NCBI GenBank assembly: GCA_947346365.1
Contig: CANAAV010000004.1
Coordinates: 100,640-164,639, forward strand
Direction of reading: 5' to 3'
DNA from: an uncultured Flavonifractor sp.
Lineage (GTDB): Bacteria; Bacillota; Clostridia; Oscillospirales; Oscillospiraceae
Length of the DNA stretch: 64,000 nt
The notes under the pieces were generated by a model. The model had not been told where the DNA came from. It did no database searches and saw only the letters and a program-made list of their open reading frames with translations. Every line of letters starts with the position of its first letter. The stretch's first letter is position 1. The position numbers and the translations under genes were made by a program. Positions 37,634-45,173 of this stretch are shown piece after piece.

Positions 37634-39811
37634 TTACAGATGGAGCACCCGCTCGCGGATCTCCTGAGTGCGGCCCTGGTTCCAGAACTGGGTGCCGATA
37701 TACCCGCAGGTACGACGGGCCACATTCATCTTGTCCTGGTTCGTATTGCCGCACTTGGGGCAGCGCCATACCAGCTTGCCGTTTTCCTCTACAATCTCAA
37801 TTTCCCCATCCCAGCCGCACAGCTGGCAGTAGTCGCTCTTGGTGTTCAACTCGGCATATATGATGTTGTCATAGATAAACTTCATCACCTGGAGCACCGC
37901 CTCCAGATTATTCTGCATGTCGGGGACCTCCACATAGCTGATCGCGCCCCCTGGGGACAGGTGCTGGAACTGAGCCTCAAACTTCAGCTTGTCAAAGGCG
38001 TTGATCTCCTCTGTCACGTGGACGTGGTAGCTGTTAGTGATGTAGCCCTTGTCCGTGACGCCCTCAATGATGCCGAACCGGCGCTGGAGACATTTTGCAA
38101 ATTTATAGGTGGTGGACTCCAGCGGCGTGCCATAGAGGCTGAAGTCAATGTTGTGCTGGCTCTTCCAGCGGCGGCAGGCGTTGTTCATGTGCTCCATAAT
38201 ATGCAGAGCGAAGGGGGTGGCGCCGGGGTCGGTATGGCTGCGCCCAGTCATATACTTGACACACTCGTACAGCCCCGCATAGCCCAGGGAGATGGTAGAG
38301 TAGCCGCCGTACAGCAGCTTATCGATGGTCTCCCCCTTCTTCAGCCGGGCACAGGCTCCATACTGCCACAGAATAGGGGCCACATCGGAGGGGGTACCCT
38401 TCAGCCGCTCATGCCGGCACATGAGCGCCCGGTGGCACAGCTCCAGCCGCTCGTCAAAAATCTCCCAGAACCTGTCCTGGTTTCCCCCGGAGGACAGGGC
38501 CACATCCACCAGGTTCAATGTGACCACCCCCTGGTTAAAGCGGCCATAGTACTTGGGCTTTCCGGTCTGCGGGTCCACATACGGCGTCAGGAAGCTGCGG
38601 CAGCCCATGCAGGTATAGCAGTGGCCCTCGCCATTTTTGTCCACCTTCAGCTCCAGCATCTTCTTTTCCGAGATATAGTCGGGCACCATGCGCTTGGCGG
38701 TGCACTTGGCGGCCAGCTGGGTCAGATACCAGTAGGGGGCGTCCTCGCGGATGTTGTCCTCCTCCAGCACATAAATGAGCTTGGGGAAAGCGGGGGTAAT
38801 CCACACCCCGTCCTCATTTTTCACTCCCTCATACCGCTGCTCCAGCGTCTCCTGAATGATGAGGGCCAAATCCTTCCGCTCCTGCTCGCTTTTGGCCTCC
38901 CCCAGATACATGAACACCGTCACAAAGGGAGCCTGTCCATTGGTGGTCAGCAGAGTAAGCACCTGGTACTGGATGGTCTGCACGCCCCGGCGCACCTCGT
39001 CCCGCAGGCGGCGCTCCACCAGCTCGCTGATCTCCTCTTCGGTGGGAGATGCCTTGATAAAGGCCATCTCCCCTTCCACATTACGTCGGATTTTTTCCCG
39101 GCTGACCTGTACAAAGGGGGCTAGGTGGGCCAAAGAGATGGACTGCCCGCCGTACTGGTTGGAGGCCACCTGGGCGATAATCTGGGTGGCGATGTTGCAG
39201 GCGGTGGAGAAGCTGTGGGGCCGCTCAATCAGCGTACCGGTAATCACCGTGCCGTTTTGCAGCATATCCTCCAGGTTCACCAAATCACAGTTGTGCATAT
39301 GCTGGGCAAAATAGTCGGAATCGTGAAAATGGATGATCCCCTCTTTATGGGCCTCCACAATATCCGCCGGGAGAAGCAGCCGCTCGCTGATATCCCGGGA
39401 GACCTCTCCGGCCATGTAGTCCCGCTGGGTGGAGTTCACCACCGGATTCTTATTGGAATTCTCCTGCTTGGCCTCCTCGTTGCAGCACTCGATCAGGCTG
39501 AGGATCTTCTCGTCGGTCGTATTGCTCCGGCGGATCAGAGAACGGACATAGCGGTAGGTAATATAGTTTTTCGCCACTTCAAAAGCACCGTGGGCCATAA
39601 TCTGGTACTCCACCAGATCTTGTATCTCCTCCACCGAGGGAGCCCGCTCCAGCTTTTCACAGGCCAGCGCCACCGACTCAGCGATGCGCCCGATCTGCAC
39701 TGGGGTCATCCGGGCGCCCTCGCCAATGCTGTCATTGGCCTTGGTAATCGCCGCGACGATCTTGGCCAAATCAAAATTTACTTCCGCTCCGTTGCGTTTA
39801 ATTACGATCAT
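37634..39811 (-). CDS. nrdD: Anaerobic ribonucleoside-triphosphate reductase (host copy)
   Basis: 725 residues from ATG 39811 (MIVIKRNGAEVNFD), the normal class III start; a longer frame reaches 39886. N-terminal ATP-cone, active-site Cys in CYTCMGCRSF, C-terminal zinc site CQLCGWDGE and CPKCGN, and the glycyl-radical loop RRTCGYIG near the end. Makes dNTPs without oxygen. A promoter and a NrdR-like site lie upstream. A close paralogue is in the prophage 5 kb away, same orientation. Confidence 0.97.
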   Translation of the reverse strand: MIVIKRNGAEVNFDLAKIVAAITKANDSIGEGARMTPVQIGRIAESVALACEKLERAPSVEEIQDLVEYQIMAHGAFEVAKNYITYRYVRSLIRRSNTTDEKILSLIECCNEEAKQENSNKNPVVNSTQRDYMAGEVSRDISERLLLPADIVEAHKEGIIHFHDSDYFAQHMHNCDLVNLEDMLQNGTVITGTLIERPHSFSTACNIATQIIAQVASNQYGGQSISLAHLAPFVQVSREKIRRNVEGEMAFIKASPTEEEISELVERRLRDEVRRGVQTIQYQVLTLLTTNGQAPFVTVFMYLGEAKSEQERKDLALIIQETLEQRYEGVKNEDGVWITPAFPKLIYVLEEDNIREDAPYWYLTQLAAKCTAKRMVPDYISEKKMLELKVDKNGEGHCYTCMGCRSFLTPYVDPQTGKPKYYGRFNQGVVTLNLVDVALSSGGNQDRFWEIFDERLELCHRALMCRHERLKGTPSDVAPILWQYGACARLKKGETIDKLLYGGYSTISLGYAGLYECVKYMTGRSHTDPGATPFALHIMEHMNNACRRWKSQHNIDFSLYGTPLESTTYKFAKCLQRRFGIIEGVTDKGYITNSYHVHVTEEINAFDKLKFEAQFQHLSPGGAISYVEVPDMQNNLEAVLQVMKFIYDNIIYAELNTKSDYCQLCGWDGEIEIVEENGKLVWRCPKCGNTNQDKMNVARRTCGYIGTQFWNQGRTQEIRERVLHL

Positions 39812-39883
39812 GGTCCGCCCGTCCTTTTCTTCTGCCGTATCATTCAAATAATTGGCATATTTAGTATATCGCGCTATCCACCG

Positions 39884-39938
39884 CACAAGATATAGGTGAC
39901 AGCAGTCTCTATTTTACTAGAAATTGCGCAATTGTCTA
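39884..39938 (-). promoter_or_regulatory. nrdD promoter with a NrdR-box-like site
   Basis: Minus strand TAGACA (39938-39933), 16-bp spacer, TAAAAT (39916-39911). Just downstream, CACCTATATCTTGTG (minus strand, 39898-39884) matches the right half of the NrdR consensus well and the left half partly. A second box at the usual spacing is not convincing. Confidence 0.4.
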
Positions 39939-40146
39939 TGGGTATTTTGCACAAGAAATCCGGCGGGCTTTTCCAGCCCCGCCGCCGGAAAATCAGCTGG
40001 GCCCCTGGGGCGGAGGGACGCGCAGGCTTTGCCATGAAGCAACGCCATCTTTTATTTTTATTGATTTTATAGACGGAAATCGTCTTATAGCTTCTCACAA
40101 GTCTTTATAGGACGCGGCAAAAATCCTTGGCTCTATTGTTTTAGGG

Positions 40147-40175
40147 TTGTGACCGGTGGATTTTTGCGCTATAAT
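40147..40175 (+). promoter_or_regulatory. Orphan plus-strand promoter next to the insertion site
   Basis: TTGTGA (40147-40152), 17-bp spacer, perfect TATAAT (40170-40175), then AAGGAG and an ATG at 40210. It opens a 60-codon frame that runs antisense to the coding remnant at 40220-40501 and lacks protein-like composition. It may have belonged to a gene lost by rearrangement. Confidence 0.45.
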
Positions 40176-40219
40176 AAAAGTAAAATTTGATCGCTTTTAT
40201 AAGGAGCCTATGAAAGTCT

Positions 40220-40501
40220 TTATGTTTGCTTCTTGTCATCCCATTTCTGCACCAATGCGTCCGGACCAGCCTCATCAGCGATATTCCGGATACAGACGGA
40301 CTTGGCATCGCTGGCCATATCGAATAGTTCGACCTGATCAACGAAACGATTCAGGCATTCCTGATTGTGCCGCTGTATCATCTGCTCAATGAGGTAAAAG
40401 GTGCGCCGTGCATATTGAAACGGCGGATCCACTGTAGCTTTGCTGTTTCCGCCGCACTGTATACCCTCTTTTCTATCGTTTGTTTTAGCAAAACAATCAG
40501 C
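40220..40501 (-). pseudogene. 3' remnant of a host reading frame cut at the element boundary
   Basis: On the minus strand the frame is open from a stop at 40502-40504 to a TAA at 40220-40222 and has protein-like composition (RRTFYLIEQMIQRHNQECLN, then VELFDMASDAKSVCIRNIAD). It lacks a credible start or RBS; the only near-start is a GTG at 40432. Its 5' limit falls within a few bases of the serine recombinase stop, so I read it as the end of a gene interrupted by integration. The family is not recognised. It could also be a small intact gene with a poor start. Confidence 0.45.
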
Positions 40502-40509
40502 TTACAACG

Positions 40510-42024
40510 TCAGATTTTCCAGGTAATCTGCACGTCTCCTCGGCCTACCCGAATATTATCAATCAGCGCATCTACGACTGTCAGTTTGTCGTCCATGTCG
40601 ATTCTCTCCCAGTCGTTTATATACCCACTGATAGTCCCCATGTTCCGTTTGCCATACATCTCTGCTGACATTTGAGCGATTTGCTCCCGGACGGCTTTCT
40701 TCTCCTCGTCGAGGGCGTCAATCCGCTTGTTGATATATTCCATGGTCGCTGGACTCGCTGACACGATTTTGTCGATGAGTGTGGCGATTTCTTTTTCAAT
40801 CTCATCAGCCCGAACCTTCAACTTGGTCAACTCAATGGGGTCTCCCTGCCGCTCCTTTACCGAGAGTTCGGTGAACTCAGCCAGCTTTCTCCGCATCTCG
40901 TCGAACACGATGTCCTCAATATCCGAGGCTTGGACAGCTCCAATGCCGTCACAGGAAGCGGAGACATACTTGGTGCTGCATACATAGTACCGAGCCGGAA
41001 CAGTGCGTTTCCGGGGGTATGCTCTCAGAGACAGAGCGTGCCCACAGTGAATACACTTTATCTTCCCGGCGAGCCAGGTGTTTTTGGCCTTGACCGGCTT
41101 TGCAATCTGGCGCACATTCAAGCATTTCCTCCGGCACCGAAGCCATGTATCCGAGTCAATACACCCCTCATGCGGAGCGATGACCAGCACCTGACCATCA
41201 AGGCAAATGGCTTTCCTTTGTGTAGCCTTGTCCCCGGTGTAGAGGTAGGCACCATTAGTGCCAATGAACTGAGAAACATCGTTGACCACCTCGGTTCCCT
41301 GGGCTCGGAAGAACTCGTATACATCTGCATCGGCCTTAACATATACCGGGTTAGTGATGATGTCACGCACTCTCATCCGACTGAAGTTGTGGCCCGACTG
41401 GTTCTTTATCCCGTGAGTGCTCAAGTATTTGATAACGTCGGAGAAGGATGTCTGCGGCTGCGAGTACAGAGCATAGATGAGCTTGACAATCTGTATCTGC
41501 TCTGGGATGGGGCGATACATACAGGTCTTGATTCCGTCCATAACGATGTTCTCAAGCTCATATCCATACGGCACTCTGCCGCCCATGTAGAACCCCTTTC
41601 GGCTGCGAGAGCGATATGCGTCGATGACACGCTGCTGGATGGTCTCGCGTTCAAGCTGGGCGAAAACCATGACTATCATCAGCATAGCCTTTCCGATGGG
41701 GGTTGAGGTATCGAACCGTTCTGTGATGGACACAAACTCGACGCCATACTTCTGGAGCTCGCTGATGACGTTGGCGAAGTCGAGCACAGACCGGCTGATA
41801 CGGTCGAGTCGGTACACGATAATACGACCAACACCACCAGCCCTGACCTCGGCCATCATCTCCTGAAAGTCTGGACGCTCTGTGTTCTTGCCGCTATAAC
41901 CCTTGTCACGAAATACCTTGTGCTGGTTGTTGCCAACCTCACGCAGACACAACTCGATTTGGCTCTCGATAGAGATGCTGTCCTCCTTGTCTACAGACTG
42001 GCGGGCATAAATGAAATCTACCAT
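40510..42024 (-). CDS. Large serine recombinase (integrase)
   Basis: 504 residues from ATG 42024, with GGAGG 8 bases upstream. Resolvase domain: YARQSVDKEDSISIESQ with the nucleophilic Ser in ARQS, and YRLDRISRS. Then the recombinase domain (GRVPYGYE...), a zinc ribbon (KCIHCGHALS with CSTKYVSASC) and a coiled coil (about 400-460). It would integrate and excise the element. It overlaps the stop of the small upstream ORF region at 42039. Confidence 0.96.
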   Translation of the reverse strand: MVDFIYARQSVDKEDSISIESQIELCLREVGNNQHKVFRDKGYSGKNTERPDFQEMMAEVRAGGVGRIIVYRLDRISRSVLDFANVISELQKYGVEFVSITERFDTSTPIGKAMLMIVMVFAQLERETIQQRVIDAYRSRSRKGFYMGGRVPYGYELENIVMDGIKTCMYRPIPEQIQIVKLIYALYSQPQTSFSDVIKYLSTHGIKNQSGHNFSRMRVRDIITNPVYVKADADVYEFFRAQGTEVVNDVSQFIGTNGAYLYTGDKATQRKAICLDGQVLVIAPHEGCIDSDTWLRCRRKCLNVRQIAKPVKAKNTWLAGKIKCIHCGHALSLRAYPRKRTVPARYYVCSTKYVSASCDGIGAVQASDIEDIVFDEMRRKLAEFTELSVKERQGDPIELTKLKVRADEIEKEIATLIDKIVSASPATMEYINKRIDALDEEKKAVREQIAQMSAEMYGKRNMGTISGYINDWERIDMDDKLTVVDALIDNIRVGRGDVQITWKI

Positions 42025-42038
42025 CTTACATACCTCCA

Positions 42039-42203
42039 CTATTTCTTCTTGGACTGGTACTTGCTAAAGACGGCGTACAGCACTTTCTCTATATAGTTCT
42101 TGAGTTCCTGCCGGTCGTCTTTATGTATGATGGGGGTATGATTGGTGATGGCGTACTCATTGCCGTAGTAGACAGCGTTGATTTTTTCTGTCGAATATTT
42201 AAT
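42039..42203 (-). CDS. Small basic protein upstream of the recombinase, apparent AUU start
   Basis: 54 codons ending in TAG at 42039-42041. AGGAGGT lies 7-8 bases before an ATT at 42203, and no ATG, TTG or usable GTG exists at proper spacing; the in-frame GTG at 42212 abuts the RBS. The product (KYSTEKINAVYYGNEYAITN, then KDDRQELKNYIEKVLYAVFS) is protein-like, with a basic tail SKYQSKKK. It ends 15 bases before the integrase start codon. It could be a recombination directionality factor, an inference from position and size only. Confidence 0.5.
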   Translation of the reverse strand: MKYSTEKINAVYYGNEYAITNHTPIIHKDDRQELKNYIEKVLYAVFSKYQSKKK

Positions 42204-42228
42204 GGAAATCACCTCCTACCCATAGGCA

Positions 42229-42264
42229 GAAAAACAAAAAAAGGGCTGGCACGAAGCCAGCCCT
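42229..42264 (-). terminator. Terminator of the prophage early operon
   Basis: Minus strand stem AGGGCTGGC/GCCAGCCCT (42264-42256 with 42250-42242) followed by a long T-rich run. Confidence 0.9.
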
Positions 42265-42268
42265 ATAC

Positions 42269-42451
42269 TCAGTCGAAAATCAAAGATACCAGGAATCCGA
42301 TAACAACAAGCAGAACCGGAATCCACAGCGGGGCCAGAACCCAGCCCCATCCCCAGTTGATAACCCCGATGAGTTTCAGCACGATGAAAACAATGAGGAG
42401 AACGTCCCAAGTGCTCAGACCAGAACGGCTGGAGCTGTCATATCTGCTCAT
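42269..42451 (-). CDS. Small phage membrane protein (Fragile-X-F-like)
   Basis: 60 residues from ATG 42451 (GGTGAGG upstream). Two hydrophobic helices around WGWGWVLAPLWIPVLLVVIG, the pattern of short phage proteins labelled transmembrane Fragile-X-F. Starts four bases after the dut stop and ends at the operon terminator. Role unknown. Confidence 0.7.
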   Translation of the reverse strand: MSRYDSSSRSGLSTWDVLLIVFIVLKLIGVINWGWGWVLAPLWIPVLLVVIGFLVSLIFD

Positions 42452-42455
42452 GTCC

Positions 42456-42893
42456 TCACCTCGTCCCCGTGCTGCCAATGCCGCCCCGGTCGCTGTTACC
42501 CAGAGTCTCAACGGCAACGAAGTTCAGGGTGGGCTGATGCTCCACGATGCGGAACTGGCAGATGCGGTCACCAGCGTGAATGACCGTGTTCCTCATGGCG
42601 ATGGCCGGGAAGTACCACTGGTCATTGTCCCCACAGTAGCTCTCGTCAAACATCCCCATATGGTTGGCCTGGATGACGCCGAAATTCTTGTATGTAGAGC
42701 TACGGGGAATCATGTGTGCTTCGTAGCCAGCAGGGAGCTGCATGGCGACGCCCAGTGGAATGAGTTTGAACTCACCCTGCTTCAGTTCCACGTCCTCAGC
42801 GGCCCGCAGGTCAATCCAGTCGGACTTGCCGCCGATGTATTCCAGCTTACCCACCTTATCGCTCAGATAGCGAACCTTGATTGTCTCAGTCAT
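42456..42893 (-). CDS. dut: dUTPase-family nucleotidohydrolase
   Basis: 145 residues. Conserved motifs in order: SDWIDLRA (motif I), [10 protein letters not shown] (II), [14 protein letters not shown] (III, with the catalytic Asp region), and C-terminal RGGIGSTG (V). Hydrolyses dUTP to dUMP and pyrophosphate, which keeps uracil out of DNA and feeds thymidylate synthesis. RBS AAGGAGG. Next to folD in the same operon. Confidence 0.92.
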   Translation of the reverse strand: MTETIKVRYLSDKVGKLEYIGGKSDWIDLRAAEDVELKQGEFKLIPLGVAMQLPAGYEAHMIPRSSTYKNFGVIQANHMGMFDESYCGDNDQWYFPAIAMRNTVIHAGDRICQFRIVEHQPTLNFVAVETLGNSDRGGIGSTGTR

Positions 42894-42910
42894 ATAGAAA
42901 ATCCTCCTTA

Positions 42911-43723
42911 TTATCTCTTCCCGACCGCCAGCTCGGCGGCCTTTAACGTGTTTTCCAAAAGGGATGTGACGGTCATAATTCCAACGCCGCCCGGAACAGG
43001 GGTGATGGCGTCAGCCTTCCTGACAACATCATCGAAGCACACATCCCCAACGAGCTTCCCCTCTCTATTCCGGTTGATGCCCACATCAATGACGATTGTA
43101 TCCTGCTTCACCATGTTCGCCGTTACAAATCCAGCCTTTCCAACGGCAGAAATCAGGATATCCGCACGGCTTGTGATGCCTGCGAGGTCTTCGGTGTGAG
43201 AATGGCACAGTGTGACCGTGGCGTTCTTTTGAGTAAGCATAATTGACATGGGTTTCCCCACAATATTGCTCCTGCCAATGACGACGCAGTTTGCGCCAGA
43301 CACAGAGCCGCAGACATTATCCAAGATGGTCATGATGCCGCTCGGGGTACATGGGGCAAAGTCGTATGCGCCAAGCACAAGCCTGCCAAGATTGGTGGCA
43401 GTCAGCGCATCCACATCTTTCTCCGGCGGGATTTGAGCAATGACTTTGTTTGTGTCGATGTCAGAGGGGAGCGGAAGCTGAACAAGAACACCATGCACAT
43501 CCTGTTGTGTCACAAGTTCACCGACCGCATTGATATCGGAATACATCTCGAAGCCAAACCCAACCTCCTCACAAGCCCTGCGCTTGTTGCGGACATACAC
43601 CCGAGAGGCTGGGTCGTCAACGGCGAGGATTACCGCAAGAGTTGGCGTGATGTCAAGCTCTGCGGCTTTCCTCTTGATTGCATCCCGTTTGGCCTGAGAA
43701 ATCGCCTTGCAATCAATTACCAT
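42911..43723 (-). CDS. folD: Methylene-THF dehydrogenase/cyclohydrolase (phage-borne)
   Basis: 270 residues, near full length (host FolD is about 280-300). [13 protein letters not shown] carries the catalytic Tyr and Lys; [23 protein letters not shown], the NADP-binding [13 protein letters not shown] and the C-terminal [10 protein letters not shown] are all present. It interconverts 5,10-methylene-THF and 10-formyl-THF, so it can supply the carbon for ThyX. AAGGAG precedes the ATG. FolD is unusual in a phage module. Confidence 0.93.
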   Translation of the reverse strand: MVIDCKAISQAKRDAIKRKAAELDITPTLAVILAVDDPASRVYVRNKRRACEEVGFGFEMYSDINAVGELVTQQDVHGVLVQLPLPSDIDTNKVIAQIPPEKDVDALTATNLGRLVLGAYDFAPCTPSGIMTILDNVCGSVSGANCVVIGRSNIVGKPMSIMLTQKNATVTLCHSHTEDLAGITSRADILISAVGKAGFVTANMVKQDTIVIDVGINRNREGKLVGDVCFDDVVRKADAITPVPGGVGIMTVTSLLENTLKAAELAVGKR

Positions 43724-43732
43724 GCGCTCTCC

Positions 43733-44218
43733 TTAACTCCGAGTCCGTTTCCAGAAGTTCTTCATCTTGTAAGAGGAGTCTTTCGTAACATCCGCCGTGA
43801 AACACGGGAGTGGTTCAAAATTCTCAGCGGCTTCTACGCTCGGGAACTCGACCTCTGCATACATGAACTCGGTATCACGTCCCTTGTCAACGTGAGAGCA
43901 TTCCAGCTCTAATCCGCCAGGGAGCTGATAGATACGAAACTCCTTCGTGATGAAGGGCTGTACAACCATCTCTGCCAGGGCATAGAAGTGCTCTGTGGTA
44001 ATGGGGATTTCGACCTCCTGCCGAACCAAATCCCCATTGGACTTGATGGCGAGGAAGTGTGTAGCGTCTCGACCATCCACTACATTACGCCGGATTCTTA
44101 CCTCGGGGTCGATGGACAGGTATGCTTGATAAACCGCTTTCTCCTCTTTCAGAGGAAGGTCGGTCGGGAAGGATTTGAGCAGGAATTTCCGCTCGATTTC
44201 TGCAAACTGATTTGGCAT
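43733..44218 (-). CDS. CYTH-domain protein
   Basis: 161 residues from ATG 44218 (AAAGGAG at 7 bases); GTG 44224 is too close to the RBS. The EIERKFLL signature at the N-terminus is followed by alternating charged strands (EVRIRRN, FLAIKSNG, VRQEVEIPI, YAEVEFPS), as in CYTH triphosphate tunnel enzymes, which hydrolyse or cyclise triphosphates. Substrate unknown. Directly upstream of folD. Confidence 0.85.
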   Translation of the reverse strand: MPNQFAEIERKFLLKSFPTDLPLKEEKAVYQAYLSIDPEVRIRRNVVDGRDATHFLAIKSNGDLVRQEVEIPITTEHFYALAEMVVQPFITKEFRIYQLPGGLELECSHVDKGRDTEFMYAEVEFPSVEAAENFEPLPCFTADVTKDSSYKMKNFWKRTRS

Positions 44219-44251
44219 ATGCACACTCCTTTGATTCGGATTGCCGCTGGG

Positions 44252-44512
44252 TCAGCGGCGCTTGAAGATAGCGGCCACAGCGGTGAGACACAGGCCAAGA
44301 CCAGCCAGAGCCAGGGCGGCGTCAGCGAAAGTCGGCCCGTCCGCAGTGAAGTCAATCTCGCTGGTCAGCAGCTCACCATCTTCGCAGGGGCAGCTTTCGC
44401 ACGGGTCAATGCGGGGGTTCGTGATGGTCTCGTTGATGGTCATGCTGGTCAGATTGCCCTTCTCGTCATACTCATAGTGGGTATCACGAGCGATAGTCTC
44501 TTTGTTATCCAT
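44252..44512 (-). CDS. Small single-pass membrane protein, unknown
   Basis: 86 residues from ATG 44512, with AAGGAG 9 bases upstream. N-terminal hydrophilic part (ARDTHYEYDEKGNLTSMTIN) with a CESCPCEDGE motif, then a C-terminal hydrophobic helix ending in IFKRR. It looks like a tail-anchored phage protein. No family recognised. Confidence 0.65.
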   Translation of the reverse strand: MDNKETIARDTHYEYDEKGNLTSMTINETITNPRIDPCESCPCEDGELLTSEIDFTADGPTFADAALALAGLGLCLTAVAAIFKRR

Positions 44513-44525
44513 AGTGGTTCTCCTT

Positions 44526-45050
44526 CTAATTTTGATATGTAACGACAGAGCCAGCCCGAAGGCTGGCCTGTACGTCGATAACACGCTGGTTTGCGGAGCC
44601 TCGCCAGACCAGCTTCCGGTCGGCCAGCTCCTGCTTGAATGGGCCGTCCACAACCACGTTGCAATCGGCTACCAAAAATTTCTGGTACTGGTGTTGTGTG
44701 TCCCGGCAAGGTAGAGCGAACACGTCCTCCCATGTGAACCCAGTCCACAGCCATACGGTCTTGCCCCTATATCGTACTCGGTTGCACAGCATCGACAGAG
44801 TTATCAAGCCAGCAACATCTTGGCACAGCGGGTCTCCTCCGAGGATTGACAATCCAGAAATAGTCGGCTCTGACACCATTTTCATAATCCTCTCTGCTAC
44901 CTCGGAATCAAACTTCTCGCCATACTCAAAGCTCTGTGCCTCCGGGTTGAAACATCCTGGACAATGGAAGTCGCAACCGCTCACGAAGAGGGAGACTCGA
45001 ACTCCCTCTCCGTTTGCGATGTCATTGTTGCGGATGGATGCGTATCTCAC
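44526..45050 (-). CDS. nrdG: Anaerobic ribonucleotide reductase activating protein (phage copy)
   Basis: 174 residues with a GTG start at 45050 that overlaps the stop of the 37-residue ORF upstream. Radical SAM motif CDFHCPGC after GEGVRVSLFVSG. Same layout as the host NrdG, including the C-terminal WRGSANQRVIDVQA. Pairs with the phage NrdD. Confidence 0.95.
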   Translation of the reverse strand: MRYASIRNNDIANGEGVRVSLFVSGCDFHCPGCFNPEAQSFEYGEKFDSEVAERIMKMVSEPTISGLSILGGDPLCQDVAGLITLSMLCNRVRYRGKTVWLWTGFTWEDVFALPCRDTQHQYQKFLVADCNVVVDGPFKQELADRKLVWRGSANQRVIDVQASLRAGSVVTYQN

Positions 45051-45160
45051 GGCCTATACCACCCGACATACTCTCCCTCGTAGAAGATGTGCCGGATGTC
45101 CTCCTCGCCAGGAAGAGTGACATAGATGGTGTTGGGGTCTTCAACGCTTCTCTTGACCAT
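45047..45160 (-). CDS. 37-residue protein between phage nrdD and nrdG
   Basis: ATG 45160 follows the strong RBS AAGGAGGTG. The sequence contains NTIYVTLPGEEDIRHIFYEG. Its TGA overlaps the nrdG GTG (GTGA), which implies translational coupling. No relative recognised; position suggests a reductase accessory or a coupling ORF. Confidence 0.6.
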   Translation of the reverse strand: MVKRSVEDPNTIYVTLPGEEDIRHIFYEGEYVGWYRP

Positions 45161-45173
45161 GGTCTTCACCTCC

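Noticed and set aside
40210-40392. 60-codon plus ORF with a good promoter and RBS
   Set aside because: Composition is not protein-like and the opposite strand carries the more plausible coding remnant; kept only as a promoter observation.
42123-43199. 358-codon plus-strand open frame
   Set aside because: Antisense to dut and folD, both with complete motifs.
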